Shown: positions 1 through 10,105 of the stretch, piece by piece
How the letters are laid out: each line of letters opens with the position of its first letter
How positions within the stretch are numbered: the first letter of the stretch is position 1
Source: Silanimonas sp.
Lineage (GTDB): Bacteria > Pseudomonadota > Gammaproteobacteria > Xanthomonadales > Xanthomonadaceae
Direction of reading: 5' to 3'
DNA length: 64,000 nt
Assembly: GCA_018334015.1 (NCBI GenBank)
Contig: JAGXTI010000029.1
Coordinates: 1-64,000, forward strand
Made by a program: the position numbers and the translations under genes
Notes under the pieces: generated by a model
What the model was told of the DNA's origin: nothing
The model's input: only the letters and a program-made list of their open reading frames with translations
Database searches by the model: none

Positions 1-42
1 GCGGACTCGGGCCGGTTGGTGTGCGGCAAGCAACCCGACGGG

Positions 43-99
43 CCGACCGAGGGGCGCATCCTTGGCGCCCTCGGTCGGTGCGCCCGTCCGGGGCGCACC
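43..99. repeat. Two abutting GC-rich hairpins
   Basis: Positions 43-57 pair with 65-78 (CCGACCGAGGG arm against CCCTCGGTCGG, one bulged G, then GCGC against GCGC). Positions 77-85 (GGTGCGCCC) pair perfectly with 91-99 around a 5-nt loop, sharing two bases with the first hairpin. No T-tract follows on either strand, so a simple intrinsic terminator is not supported. A REP-like extragenic palindrome or an RNA structure belonging to a gene left of the window are both possible. Confidence 0.5.
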
Positions 100-275
100 C
101 TGCGGGCCTACCGTCTGATCGCCGGGCTGGCCCTCGAAATCCGCCGCCGGCCCCCAGCCTGCCTTGCGGGGTGCTTCGCGGCTGCGGCGGTGATGGCGTG
201 AGCGGCACGAAGCCCGTCTTCCGAAGCCCATCTTCGCTTCGCAACCTGCTGACGATGCCCGTCAACGAGCGCCGC

Positions 276-399
276 GCCAGCGCGGCCTCGCGGACAGCGA
301 GGCGAGCCATGGAGGGCAAGCGGCGGCGAATGCGGAGCGGGACGCGGAGCCTGAGCCGTCGCGTCCGCAGGTCGCGCGTCGGCAGGCGCGAGAGCGTGG
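276..399 (+). repeat. Dispersed 124-bp repeat, copy 1
   Basis: Aligned by eye without gaps to the reverse complement of 63877-64000, with five mismatches in 124 bp. Both copies are intergenic and in opposite orientation. Any peptide read through it (MRSGTRSLSRRVRRSRVGRR) is shared only because the DNA is shared. The second copy is cut by the window edge, so the true element may be longer. Family identity is unknown. Confidence 0.8.
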
Positions 400-488
400 A
401 AGACGCAATCAGAACTGCATTCCTGCCGCAACAGGTCGGGGCCTGCGGCTGGGTGTTTCAAACGGGCAGTTTGGAGCCGACGCCTGAT

Positions 489-519
489 CGTGAAAGCGTT
501 TCACGCGGTTGTACCGCGT
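489..519 (-). terminator. Tandem hairpins after bamE
   Basis: Two perfect 7-bp inverted repeats with 3-nt loops overlap by three bases: 489-495 with 499-505 (CGTGAAA/TTTCACG) and 503-509 with 513-519 (ACGCGGT/ACCGCGT). They lie 24 bp past the bamE stop, so termination of bamE is plausible. The following minus-strand sequence is only mildly T-rich, so this is a weak call. Confidence 0.35.
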
Positions 520-542
520 CTTTCTCGTCAAAAGCCGGAGGT

Positions 543-941
543 TTATTCGCCGCGGCGCGGGCGGTTTTCGTTGTCGCGGCGGAGGTTGGGGCCGAATCGC
601 TGCACCTGCTCGCGGGCGATCGCGCTGTCGGCTTCGGGGAAGAACTCGCCCTCCCAGCGGCTGACCACATCGCCCTCGAAGAACACGGTGAAGATCTTGA
701 CCTCGGCCTCGCCGTGGCCGCGCCGTTCACTCGCCACGTAATCCCAGCGGTCGCGCCGGAAGGGGTCGGACACCGAGGGCGAGCCGAGCAGGGCCAACAC
801 CTGGCGCCGGTTCATGCCGACTTCGAGCTGCGCCACCGAGCGCTGCTCCATCAAATTGCCCTGAAAGATCGGCTGCCTGTAAAGGCAACCGCCGAGCGTC
901 AAGGGCGCGACAAGAACAAGAACAGGCAGGAAACGGCGCAT
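543..941 (-). CDS. bamE: BamE outer-membrane assembly lipoprotein
   Basis: Accessory lipoprotein of the BAM complex that inserts beta-barrel proteins into the outer membrane (formerly SmpA/OmlA). The 132-aa product has a lipoprotein signal peptide ending in the lipobox LGGC with Cys19 as the lipidation site. The core contains the SmpA/OmlA signature, including LEVGMNRRQVLALLGSP and the following aromatic WDYV segment. Length fits the family. It is divergent from fur, the arrangement known in xanthomonads. The charged C-terminal tail (about the last 20 residues) looks disordered. Confidence 0.95.
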   Translation of the reverse strand: MRRFLPVLVLVAPLTLGGCLYRQPIFQGNLMEQRSVAQLEVGMNRRQVLALLGSPSVSDPFRRDRWDYVASERRGHGEAEVKIFTVFFEGDVVSRWEGEFFPEADSAIAREQVQRFGPNLRRDNENRPRRGE

Positions 942-970
942 GGCTTCTCGGCGGGACGGGTAACGGCACG

Positions 971-980
971 ATGATACACT
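971..980. promoter_or_regulatory. Overlapping divergent -10 elements for fur and bamE
   Basis: TACACT on the plus strand (975-980) and TATCAT on the minus strand (976-971) could serve as -10 hexamers for fur and bamE. No good -35 is seen for either, and no clear 19-bp Fur box is visible. If both are used, the two transcripts compete for one site. Confidence 0.35.
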
Positions 981-1033
981 TCAAACCTTGCCGCACCATG
1001 AGTGGTGCCGATCCCGGACGGAGTCCCGAACCG

Positions 1034-1447
1034 ATGCCCATCGAATCCCGCGACCTTCGCAAGGTTGGCCTCAAAGTCACGGTGCCGCGGATGCGGATCC
1101 TCGACATCCTCGAGCGCCAATCCCACGGCAAGCACATGAGCGCCGAGGACATCTACCGCGTGCTGCTCGAGAACGGCGACGACATCGGACTGGCCACGGT
1201 CTACCGCGTGCTCACCCAGTTCGAGGCCGCCGGGCTCGTGCTCAAGCACCACTTCGAGGGCGGTCAGGCGGTGTTCGAACTCGATCAGGGCGGCCACCAC
1301 GACCACATGGTCGATCTCGACACGGGCAAGGTCATCGAGTTCGAGAGCCCCGAGATCGAGCGCCTGCAAAAGGCCGTCGCCGCCCAGCACGGCTACGAGA
1401 TCGAAGAGCACTCGCTGGTGCTCTACGTCCGCAAGAAGCGCAAGTAG
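1034..1447 (+). CDS. fur: Ferric uptake regulator Fur
   Basis: Iron-responsive DNA-binding repressor, 137 aa. The N-terminal winged helix (about 1-85) carries the family sequence LKVTVPRMRIL and GLATVYRVLTQFE; the metal-binding dimerisation half has HHDH at 88-91. The ATG at 1034 is preferred over an upstream one at 971 because family members begin just before ESRDLRK and a GGAG lies upstream. The protein has no cysteine at all: the CxxC pair that binds structural zinc in E. coli Fur is replaced by VDLDTG. That appears to be a feature of this lineage and does not suggest a broken gene. Confidence 0.95.
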   Translation: MPIESRDLRKVGLKVTVPRMRILDILERQSHGKHMSAEDIYRVLLENGDDIGLATVYRVLTQFEAAGLVLKHHFEGGQAVFELDQGGHHDHMVDLDTGKVIEFESPEIERLQKAVAAQHGYEIEEHSLVLYVRKKRK

Positions 1448-1461
1448 ACCGCGCCCGCGGC

Positions 1462-3129
1462 TCAGGCCTTCCGGGCTTTTTCGAGCATCTGCCGGGCGCT
1501 GGTGCGCACGGCGGCAGTCAGTTCGGCGCCACCCAGCATGCGGGCGATTTCCTCGACGCGGCCTGCCTCATCGAGCGGGCTGGGCTCCGACCAGGTGTCG
1601 CGACCGTCGCTGGCCTTGCTCACCCGCCAATGGGCATGACCCTGTGCCGCCACCTGCGGCAGATGGGTGACGCAGAGCACCTGGCGACCCACACCCAGCC
1701 GGCGCAGGGTCTGGCCGACTGCCTCGGCCACCGCGCCGCCGATGCCGGTGTCGACCTCGTCGAAGACCATGGTCGGGGTCTCGTCGATGCCCAGCGTGAC
1801 CACCTCGATGGCCAGCGCGATGCGCGCCAGCTCGCCACCGGAGGCGACCTTGCGCAAGGGTCGCGGCGGTTGGCCGGGGTTGGTGCTGACCAGGAACTCG
1901 GCCCGCTCGCGGCCGGCCGGATGGGGCCGCAGCGCCTCGACGGCCTCCAGCTGCACCTCGAACACGCCACCGGCCATGCCCAGCATCGGCAGCAGCCGGT
2001 CGATGGCGGCGGCCAAGGCGATGGCGTCCTCGTGGCGGGCCGCCGAGAGTGCGGCGGCGGCCTCTTGCCAATCGCGCTCCAGCGCTGCCCGCTCGGCCAC
2101 CAGCGCGGCCAGGCGTTCGCCAGCGCCTTCCAGCCCGGCCAGTTCCTCGGCCAGTGCCTGCTGGCGGGCTTCCAGTTCGGCCAGCGGCACGCGGTGCTTG
2201 CGGGCCAGTTCATGCAGGCGGGAAAGCCGCTGCTCGGCTTCGACGGCGGCATCGGGATCGAGTTCGAAATCGTCCCGGGCCTGATCGATGAGTGCCGCCG
2301 CTTCGGCCAGTTGCAGGCGTGCCGATTCGGCCAGTTGCGCGGCCTCGGCGAGCCGGGGTTCGTCCACCGTCCATTTCGCCAGGGCGGCGAGCGCCTGGCG
2401 GATCGGCGTGAGCGCACCGTCCTCGTCGCCGAGCAGGGCGGCAGCGCGAGTGCTGGCCTGCAGCAGGGCCTCGGCCTGGCTGGCCCGGCGGTGGCTGGCC
2501 TGCAATTGCGCGAGGCTGGCCGTGTCCAGCGCCTCGGCGGCGAGTTCGGTCCACTGATGGCGGAGGAAATCGACGCGGTCGTGGACATCGCCGCGGGCTT
2601 GCAATTCGACGATGTCGTGTTCGACCTTTTGCCAGCGCCGCGCCAGATCGCGGACCGGGGCAAGCAGCGCGCTGCGGCGGCCAAAGCCGTCGAGCAGGGC
2701 GAGCTGGCGTTCGCGCAGCAGAAGGGCCTGGTGCTCGTGCTGGCCGTGCACTTCGACCAGCAGGCCACCAAGGGCGGCGAGTTGACCGAGGGTGGCCGGT
2801 CGGCCGTTGATCCAGGCGCGTGAACCGCCATCGGCCTTGACCACCCGGCGCAGCTGGCAGGCGCCATTGTCGTCCAGATCCTGTTCGGCAAGCCAGGCGG
2901 CGGCGGCCGGGGCATCGGCCAGATCGAACTCGGCCAGCACCTCGGCGCGTGCCGCGCCGGCCCGCACCAGGCCGCTGTCGGCGCGGCTGCCGACGATCCA
3001 GAGCAAGGCATCGACCAGCAGCGACTTACCGGCCCCGGTTTCGCCGGAAATGGCGGTCATGCCCGGCCCGAGCCGCAGCTCGGCACGGCGGACCACGGCG
3101 AAATCGCGGAGGGCGAGTGTCGTCAGCAT
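1462..3129 (-). CDS. recN: DNA repair protein RecN
   Basis: SMC-like ATPase that acts early in double-strand-break repair. The 555-aa product has Walker A GETGAGKS at 29-36, a long central coiled coil rich in Ala, Glu, Arg and Leu, an ABC signature SGGELARIALA, and Walker B TMVFDEVDTGIGG. The start at 3129 (MLTTLALRDFAVV) matches the conserved N-terminus; an upstream in-frame ATG at 3213 would add unrelated sequence. It converges on fur and is divergent from hrcA, a common arrangement in gammaproteobacteria. Confidence 0.96.
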   Translation of the reverse strand: MLTTLALRDFAVVRRAELRLGPGMTAISGETGAGKSLLVDALLWIVGSRADSGLVRAGAARAEVLAEFDLADAPAAAAWLAEQDLDDNGACQLRRVVKADGGSRAWINGRPATLGQLAALGGLLVEVHGQHEHQALLLRERQLALLDGFGRRSALLAPVRDLARRWQKVEHDIVELQARGDVHDRVDFLRHQWTELAAEALDTASLAQLQASHRRASQAEALLQASTRAAALLGDEDGALTPIRQALAALAKWTVDEPRLAEAAQLAESARLQLAEAAALIDQARDDFELDPDAAVEAEQRLSRLHELARKHRVPLAELEARQQALAEELAGLEGAGERLAALVAERAALERDWQEAAAALSAARHEDAIALAAAIDRLLPMLGMAGGVFEVQLEAVEALRPHPAGRERAEFLVSTNPGQPPRPLRKVASGGELARIALAIEVVTLGIDETPTMVFDEVDTGIGGAVAEAVGQTLRRLGVGRQVLCVTHLPQVAAQGHAHWRVSKASDGRDTWSEPSPLDEAGRVEEIARMLGGAELTAAVRTSARQMLEKARKA

Positions 3130-3199
3130 GGGCGGGCGAAGGGTCCGAAGGGGAGTGGGAGCGGCGAACGCTAGCATCGGGCCATGGTCGCGCCAACGC

Positions 3200-3228
3200 T
3201 TGCCATCGGCCAAAGGCGGACTTATCTA
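3200..3228 (+). promoter_or_regulatory. Candidate sigma-70 promoter of hrcA
   Basis: TTGCCA (3200-3205), 17-bp spacer, TATCTA (3223-3228), with initiation expected near 3235 and the hrcA ATG at 3269. No CIRCE inverted repeat (TTAGCACTC-N9-GAGTGCTAA) is seen here, so HrcA does not obviously repress its own gene. Confidence 0.5.
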
Positions 3229-3268
3229 TGCGATAACCCCCGGCCGCCGCCTGGACACCCGCCCCACC

Positions 3269-4318
3269 ATGCCCCCCGTGTCCCACCGCCTCGATGCGCG
3301 TGCCCGCCAGCTGCTGCGCTCGCTGGTGCACCAGTACATCGCCCACGGCGAGCCGGTCGGCTCGCGCACCTTGGCCCGGCAGTCGGGGCTGGACGTGAGT
3401 GCGGCGACCATCCGCAACATCATGGCCGACCTGGAGGAACTGGGCCTGGTGGCGGCACCGCACACCAGCGCCGGGCGCATCCCGACCTCCCACGGCTACC
3501 GCGTGTTCATCGACAGCCTGATCGAGCTGCCGGCCCCCGATCCCGGCCTGCTGCGGCAGCTGGCCGGGCAGTTGCCGCAGGGGCAGGGCACCGCCGGCCT
3601 GCTGGCCGGGGTCACCGAACTGCTCTCCTCGATGAGCCAGTCGGTGGGTGTCATCACCGTGCCGAAGCGCGCCGCCTTCGCCTTCCGCCACATCGAGTTC
3701 GTGCCGATCGATGGCCAGCGCGTGCTGGTGGTGCTCGTCTTCATGGACCACGAGGTGCAGAACCGCATCATCCAGACCCGGCGGCCCTACAGCCCCGACG
3801 AGCTGGAGCAGACGGCGAACTACCTCAACCGGCATTACGCCGGCCGGACCTGGCCGGAGATCCGTGCCGCGCTGCTGGCCGAGCTCAAGGCCACCCGCAG
3901 CGAACTGGAGCGCACGCTCTCGGCCGCGATCGAGCTCTCCGAGCAGGCCATGCCCGAAGCCGGCGAGGACATGCTGGTGGCGGGCCAGACGCGGCTGATG
4001 GGTAACCCCGACCTGGCCGACCTCGAGCGTCTGCGTGGCCTGTTCGATGCTTTTGCCGCCAAGCGCGAACTGCTCGGCCTGCTCGAGCGCTGCGCCCGTG
4101 CCCAGGGCCTGCGCGTGTTCATTGGCGAAGAAAGCGGGTTGGCGCCGCTTGGTGACTGCGCCGTGGTCACGGCCCCGTACGCGGTCAACGGCCGGGTGCT
4201 GGGTGTGCTGGGGGTGATCGGCCCGACGCGGATGGCCTACGAGCAGGTGATTCCGATGGTGCAGGCCACCGCCGAACTGGTCGGCCTGGCCTTGAAAGAC
4301 GCCACCCCGGCCCCATAA
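3269..4318 (+). CDS. hrcA: Heat-inducible transcription repressor HrcA
   Basis: Repressor that binds CIRCE operators, usually in front of groESL, and is kept active by GroEL. The 349-aa protein has an N-terminal winged helix ([18 protein letters not shown] at about 47-64, then [17 protein letters not shown]), followed by the GAF-like and dimerisation domains with IGEES near the C-terminus. Full family length. First gene of hrcA-grpE-dnaK-dnaJ. No CIRCE element is visible anywhere in this window, so its targets probably lie elsewhere. Confidence 0.95.
   Translation: MPPVSHRLDARARQLLRSLVHQYIAHGEPVGSRTLARQSGLDVSAATIRNIMADLEELGLVAAPHTSAGRIPTSHGYRVFIDSLIELPAPDPGLLRQLAGQLPQGQGTAGLLAGVTELLSSMSQSVGVITVPKRAAFAFRHIEFVPIDGQRVLVVLVFMDHEVQNRIIQTRRPYSPDELEQTANYLNRHYAGRTWPEIRAALLAELKATRSELERTLSAAIELSEQAMPEAGEDMLVAGQTRLMGNPDLADLERLRGLFDAFAAKRELLGLLERCARAQGLRVFIGEESGLAPLGDCAVVTAPYAVNGRVLGVLGVIGPTRMAYEQVIPMVQATAELVGLALKDATPAP
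4291..4318 (+). promoter_or_regulatory. Sigma-32 heat-shock promoter of grpE inside the end of hrcA
   Basis: CTTGAAA (4291-4297), 13-bp spacer, CCCCATAA (4311-4318) is a near-consensus RpoH promoter (CTTGAAA-N13-15-CCCCATnT). The -10 is formed by the last two codons and stop of hrcA. Initiation would be near 4325, some 45 nt before the grpE ATG. It allows grpE-dnaK-dnaJ to be heat-induced independently of hrcA. Confidence 0.8.
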
Positions 4319-4368
4319 CCCCGGCTCGCCTGCATCGAACAGCCGCGATCCGCGGCGGGGAATCCCGG

Positions 4369-4893
4369 ATGAACCACGAACACGACCCGGCCGCGCCGGC
4401 CACGGATACGCCGGGCGGCGCGCCGACCGACGGTCTCGATCTCGCCGCCGAGAACGCCGATCTGAAAATCGCCCTGGCTCAACTCCGCGAGGACGCCCTG
4501 CGCGAGCGCGCCGAACTGGAGAACCAGCGTCGCCGCATGGCCCGCGAGCTTGAGAACGCCCGCCGCTTCGCCAACGAGCGCCTGCTGGGCGAACTGCTGC
4601 CGGTGTTCGACAGTCTGCATGCCGGTCTGAAGGCAGCCGGCCCGGAGCCGCACCCGCTCAAAGAGGGTCTGGAGCTGACCCTGCGGCAACTGCTGAAAAC
4701 TGCCGCCGACAACGGTCTTGTCGAGATCGACCCGAAGGGCGAGGCTTTCAATCCCGAGCGGCATCAGGCCGTCACCCAGTCGCCCAGTGCCGAAGCCGCG
4801 CCGGGCACCGTGCTCGAGGTCTTCCAGAGGGGCTATCTGCTCAACGAGCGCCTGCTGCGCCCGGCCCTGGTCGTCGTCGCCACGGACGCCTGA
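4369..4893 (+). CDS. grpE: Nucleotide exchange factor GrpE
   Basis: Releases ADP from DnaK to drive its chaperone cycle. The 174-aa protein has a disordered acidic N-terminus, a long coiled-coil helix at about 24-70 ([15 protein letters not shown] onward) and the C-terminal beta domain with the GrpE signature around [18 protein letters not shown] and LRPALVVVA. Transcribed from the sigma-32 promoter at 4291-4318. Confidence 0.95.
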   Translation: MNHEHDPAAPATDTPGGAPTDGLDLAAENADLKIALAQLREDALRERAELENQRRRMARELENARRFANERLLGELLPVFDSLHAGLKAAGPEPHPLKEGLELTLRQLLKTAADNGLVEIDPKGEAFNPERHQAVTQSPSAEAAPGTVLEVFQRGYLLNERLLRPALVVVATDA

Positions 4894-4931
4894 ACCCCGG
4901 TGTGACCGGCCCGCAGACCGCGTGAAGCGGT

Positions 4932-4960
4932 CTTGAAATCGCGCCGTTCACGACCCAAAT
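4932..4960 (+). promoter_or_regulatory. Sigma-32 heat-shock promoter of dnaK
   Basis: CTTGAAA (4932-4938), 14-bp spacer, ACCCAAAT (4953-4960). The -35 is perfect and the -10 keeps CCC-A--T of CCCCATnT. Initiation near 4967 gives a leader of about 65 nt before dnaK. It is the second heat-shock promoter of the operon and lets dnaK-dnaJ be made in excess of grpE. Confidence 0.75.
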
Positions 4961-5030
4961 GCTGATCCAGACGCCGGCGCACCGCGCCGATCCCGAATCC
5001 GAAGCATCCGAACACCGCGAGGACACCCCC

Positions 5031-6940
<1,910 letters not shown>

Positions 6941-6944
<4 letters not shown>

Positions 6945-8074
6945 GCAAGCGGGACTACTATGAGGTGCTGGGAGTCGCCAAGGGCGCGTCGGAAGACGAG
7001 CTCAAGAAGGCCTATCGCCGGCTGGCGATGAAGCACCATCCCGACCGCAACCCGGGCGACAAGGCGGCGGAGGAGGCGTTCAAGGAAGCCAAACAGGCCT
7101 ATGACGTGCTCTCCGACGCCAACAAGCGCCGCATCTACGACCAGCACGGCCATGCCGCCTTCGAGCAGGGCATGGGCGGTCGTGGGCCCGGCCCGGGGGC
7201 GGGCTACGCCGATATGGGCGACATTTTCGGCGATATTTTCGGCGACATCTTCGGCGGTGGCCGCCAGCGCAGCGGGCCACGCCGCGGCTCCGACCTGCGC
7301 TACGTGATGGAGCTCGACCTCGAGGAGGCCGTGGCCGGGGTCGAGAAGCGCATCGAGGTGCCGACGATGGCCAACTGCGGCAGCTGCGAGGGCACCGGCG
7401 CCGAGGACAAGAAGACCGAAACCTGCGGCACCTGCCGCGGCATGGGCCAGGTGCGCATGCAGCGCGGCATCTTCCAGATGCAGCAGCCCTGCCCGAGCTG
7501 CGGCGGCAGCGGCAAGATCATCCCCAAGCCCTGCCGGGCCTGCCACGGCATCGGTCGCGTGCGCCGGGAGAAGACGCTGTCGGTGAAGATCCCGGCCGGC
7601 GTCGACACCGGCGACCGCGTCCGCCTGCAGGGCGAGGGCGAAGTCGGCCAGCCCGGCGCGCCGAGCGGCGATCTCTATGTTGATGTGCAGGTGCGGCCGC
7701 ACGCGGTGTTCGAGCGCGAGGGCGACGACCTGTATTGCGAGATCCCGATCCGCTTCTCGCAGGCCGCACTCGGTGCCAGCATCACGGTGCCCACGCTCGA
7801 GGGCGAGGTCGAGATCAGGATCCCGGCCGAGACCCAGACCGGCAAGCTGTTCCGCCTGCGTGGCAAGGGCGTGCGCTCGGTGCGCTCGCGCCAGCCCGGT
7901 GACCTGCATGCCCGCGTCGTCGTCGAGACCCCGGTCAAGCTGACGGCCCGCCAGCGCGCGCTGCTGGAGGAATTCGAACAGACCTTCCAGGGTGAGGACG
8001 CGGCCCGGCATTCGCCGAAATCGAGCAGTTTCTTCGATGGCGTCCGTTCGTTTTTCGACCGCCTGACCGGCTGA
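6941..8074 (+). CDS. dnaJ: Co-chaperone DnaJ (Hsp40)
   Basis: Stimulates DnaK ATPase and delivers substrates. The 377-aa protein has a J domain (1-70) with HPD at 33-35, a Gly/Phe-rich linker, four CxxCxGxG zinc-binding repeats ([32 protein letters not shown]) and two C-terminal beta domains. The linker contains the unit DIFG three times in a row, from a near-perfect triplicated 12-bp DNA unit around 7221-7256. Starts in an ATGA overlap with dnaK. Confidence 0.97.
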
Positions 8075-8126
8075 GCTCCAGCGGGTTGCGTTGCGGCCGG
8101 CCTGCCGGCCCGCGTAGCCTTGCCCC

Positions 8127-8855
8127 ATGAGCACTGCCATCGACCTGCTGGTCCACGGCGCCTCCGGCCGGATGGGCCAGCGCCTACTCGCCCTCGCGCC
8201 CGAATTCCCGGCCCTGCGCCTCGTGGCCGCAGTGGCCCGTCGCCCCGAACTGCCCGGCCTCGCGCCGGGCCTGGCGCTTCCCGCGGTGCGGCTCGGCGAA
8301 GCGCCGGCCTTTGCCCTGATGATCGATTTCAGCCTGCCGGACGCCTTCGATGCGGCGCTGGCGCTGGCTGTCGAGCGTCGGGCCGCTTTCGTCAGCGGCA
8401 CCACCGGCTTGTCACCGATGCAGCTTGCGGCCCTCGACACCGCGGCGCGACGGATCCCGGTGGTCTGGAGTGCCAACTTCAGCCTCGGCGTGGCGGTGCT
8501 GGCCAGCCTGGTCGAGCGTGCGGCCATGGCTTTGCCGGGCTGGGACCTCGACATCGTCGAAAGTCACCACGCGCACAAGCGCGATGCGCCCTCCGGCACG
8601 GCGCTGGCGCTCGGTGCGGCGGCCGAGGCCGGTGGGGCCGAGCCGCGCTACGCCAGCCTTCGCGCCGGCGACATCGTCGGCGAGCATTGGCTGCAGTTCG
8701 CAACGACCGGCGAGCGTCTGGAACTCGCGCACCGCGCCAGCTCGCGCGATATTTTTGCCCGCGGCGCGCTGGCGGTGGGCGAATGGCTGGTCGCACAGCC
8801 CGCCGGTCCTTACGCCATGCGCGATTGGGTGGCGTCACGCGGGCTTCGCGGCTAG
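8127..8855 (+). CDS. dapB: 4-hydroxy-tetrahydrodipicolinate reductase DapB
   Basis: NAD(P)H-dependent reductase in the diaminopimelate/lysine pathway, acting on the product of DapA (gene at 53094). The 242-aa protein has the Rossmann motif VHGASGRMGQRL at 9-20 and catalytic HHAHK at 147-151 followed by RDAPSGTA. It is about 30 residues shorter than the E. coli enzyme, mainly through a compact region before residue 60, but all motifs are kept. Confidence 0.95.
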   Translation: MSTAIDLLVHGASGRMGQRLLALAPEFPALRLVAAVARRPELPGLAPGLALPAVRLGEAPAFALMIDFSLPDAFDAALALAVERRAAFVSGTTGLSPMQLAALDTAARRIPVVWSANFSLGVAVLASLVERAAMALPGWDLDIVESHHAHKRDAPSGTALALGAAAEAGGAEPRYASLRAGDIVGEHWLQFATTGERLELAHRASSRDIFARGALAVGEWLVAQPAGPYAMRDWVASRGLRG

Positions 8856-8954
8856 AATCCTGAATCGCCTGACTCCCTTTTCTTGCGCCGACTCGAAACC
8901 GGTGCGGGCGGCGCACGCCGCGTGCGAGTCATCCCACCGACCAAGGCGACCCCT
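8853..8954 (+). promoter_or_regulatory. carA promoter element and leader
   Basis: A TAGAAT hexamer (8853-8858) overlaps the dapB stop and could be a -10 for carA, without a clear -35. The leader contains an inverted repeat GACTCG (8890-8895) / CGAGTC (8925-8930) enclosing a GC-rich stretch. Attenuation is conceivable but there is no T-tract. The weak AAGG at 8943-8946 supports the downstream GTG start of carA. Confidence 0.3.
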
Positions 8955-10073
8955 GTGACCCAACCCGCCATCCTGAGCCTCGAAGACGGCACCGTGTTCG
9001 AGGGCGTTTCCGTCGGCGCGCCCGGACTTTCGGTCGGTGAAGTGGTGTTCAACACCGCGCTCACCGGCTACCAGGAAATCCTGACCGACCCCTCCTACGC
9101 GCGGCAGATGGTCACCCTGACCTACCCGCACATCGGCAACACCGGCTGCACGCCCGACGACGACGAGGCCGCCAAAGTCTGGTGCGCCGGTCTGATCGTT
9201 CGCGATGTGCCGCGCCGGCCGAGCAACTGGCGTTCGCGCGAGGCCCTGCCGGAATGGCTGGCCAAACGCGGCGTGGTGGCGATTGCCGGCATCGACACCC
9301 GGAAACTGACGCGCTTGCTGCGCGAGCGCGGCGCCCAGAACGGCGCATTGATGGCCGGCGACATCGACGTCGAGAAAGCGATCGAAGCGGCCCGCAAGTT
9401 CCCGGGCCTGAACGGGCTCGACTTGGCCCAGGTCGTCAGCACCGACCGCATCCATGAGTGGACGGAAGGCTCGCTCGACCTCGACCGCGGCGTCTTCGCC
9501 CAAAGCACGGGCCGTTTCCACGTGGTCGCCTACGATTTCGGCGTCAAGACCAACATCCTTCGCCTGCTCGCCGACCGCGGCTGCCGCCTCACCGTGGTGC
9601 CGGCCAAGACCCCGGCCACCGAGGTGCTGGCGATGAAGCCCAACGGCGTGTTCCTCTCGAACGGTCCCGGCGACCCGGCGCCCTGCGATTACGCCATCGC
9701 CGCGATCCGCGAGCTGCTGGCGGCCCGCGTGCCGACCTTCGGCATCTGCCTCGGTCATCAGCTTCTGGCCCTCGCTAGCGGTGCGCGAACCTTGAAGATG
9801 AAGTTCGGCCACCACGGTGCCAACCACCCGGTGCAGGACCTCGACAGCAGGCGTGTGATGATCACCAGCCAGAACCACGGCTTCGCTGTCGATGAAACCA
9901 TGCTGCCGGCCACGCTGCGGGTCACCCACCGCTCGCTGTTCGACGGCAGCAACCAGGGCATCGAGCGCACCGATGTTCCGGCCTTCAGTTTCCAGGGTCA
10001 TCCCGAGGCCAGCCCCGGTCCGCACGACGCGGCCGGTTTGTTCGATCGTTTCATCGCATTGATGTCACGCTGA
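8955..10073 (+). CDS. carA: Carbamoyl-phosphate synthase small subunit CarA
   Basis: Glutaminase subunit that supplies ammonia to CarB for carbamoyl phosphate, the precursor of arginine and pyrimidines. 372 aa from a GTG start ([16 protein letters not shown] follows, matching the family N-terminus). A TTG at 8883 is open in frame but adds non-conserved residues. The class I amidotransferase domain has the nucleophile Cys265 in GICLGHQLL and the His/Glu of [15 protein letters not shown]. It is separated from carB by an unrelated peptidase gene. Confidence 0.95.
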   Translation: MTQPAILSLEDGTVFEGVSVGAPGLSVGEVVFNTALTGYQEILTDPSYARQMVTLTYPHIGNTGCTPDDDEAAKVWCAGLIVRDVPRRPSNWRSREALPEWLAKRGVVAIAGIDTRKLTRLLRERGAQNGALMAGDIDVEKAIEAARKFPGLNGLDLAQVVSTDRIHEWTEGSLDLDRGVFAQSTGRFHVVAYDFGVKTNILRLLADRGCRLTVVPAKTPATEVLAMKPNGVFLSNGPGDPAPCDYAIAAIRELLAARVPTFGICLGHQLLALASGARTLKMKFGHHGANHPVQDLDSRRVMITSQNHGFAVDETMLPATLRVTHRSLFDGSNQGIERTDVPAFSFQGHPEASPGPHDAAGLFDRFIALMSR

Positions 10074-10105
10074 TCCCATCCACTCCAACACGTTCAGGAG
10101 CCACC

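Larger units (their letters stand above)
1..542. other. Non-coding stretch downstream of bamE
   Basis: No protein in this stretch looks real: the open frames are low-complexity Arg/Ala/Pro translations of GC-rich DNA and have no family features. It holds two adjacent hairpins (43-99), a short word GCCTGCCTTGCGGGGTGCT (158-176) that recurs inverted at 63718-63736, a 124-bp dispersed repeat (276-399), a further shared word near 401-419, and tandem hairpins next to the bamE stop (489-519). In relatives the neighbourhood of bamE usually carries rnfH, ratA and smpB; none is visible here. Confidence 0.7.

Noticed and set aside
16..974. Proteins read through the left-end repeats (61, 317 and 117 codons)
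   Set aside because: Composition is that of repeat DNA, frames cross hairpins and the bamE antisense strand, and no start has a ribosome-binding site.
3130..3268. CIRCE operator for HrcA autoregulation
   Set aside because: No TTAGCACTC-N9-GAGTGCTAA or near match seen upstream of hrcA, grpE or dnaK.
8890..8930. Riboswitch or attenuator in the carA leader
   Set aside because: Only a 6-bp outer stem with a GC-rich interior is present, no T-tract or recognisable aptamer. Kept only as a weak leader feature.
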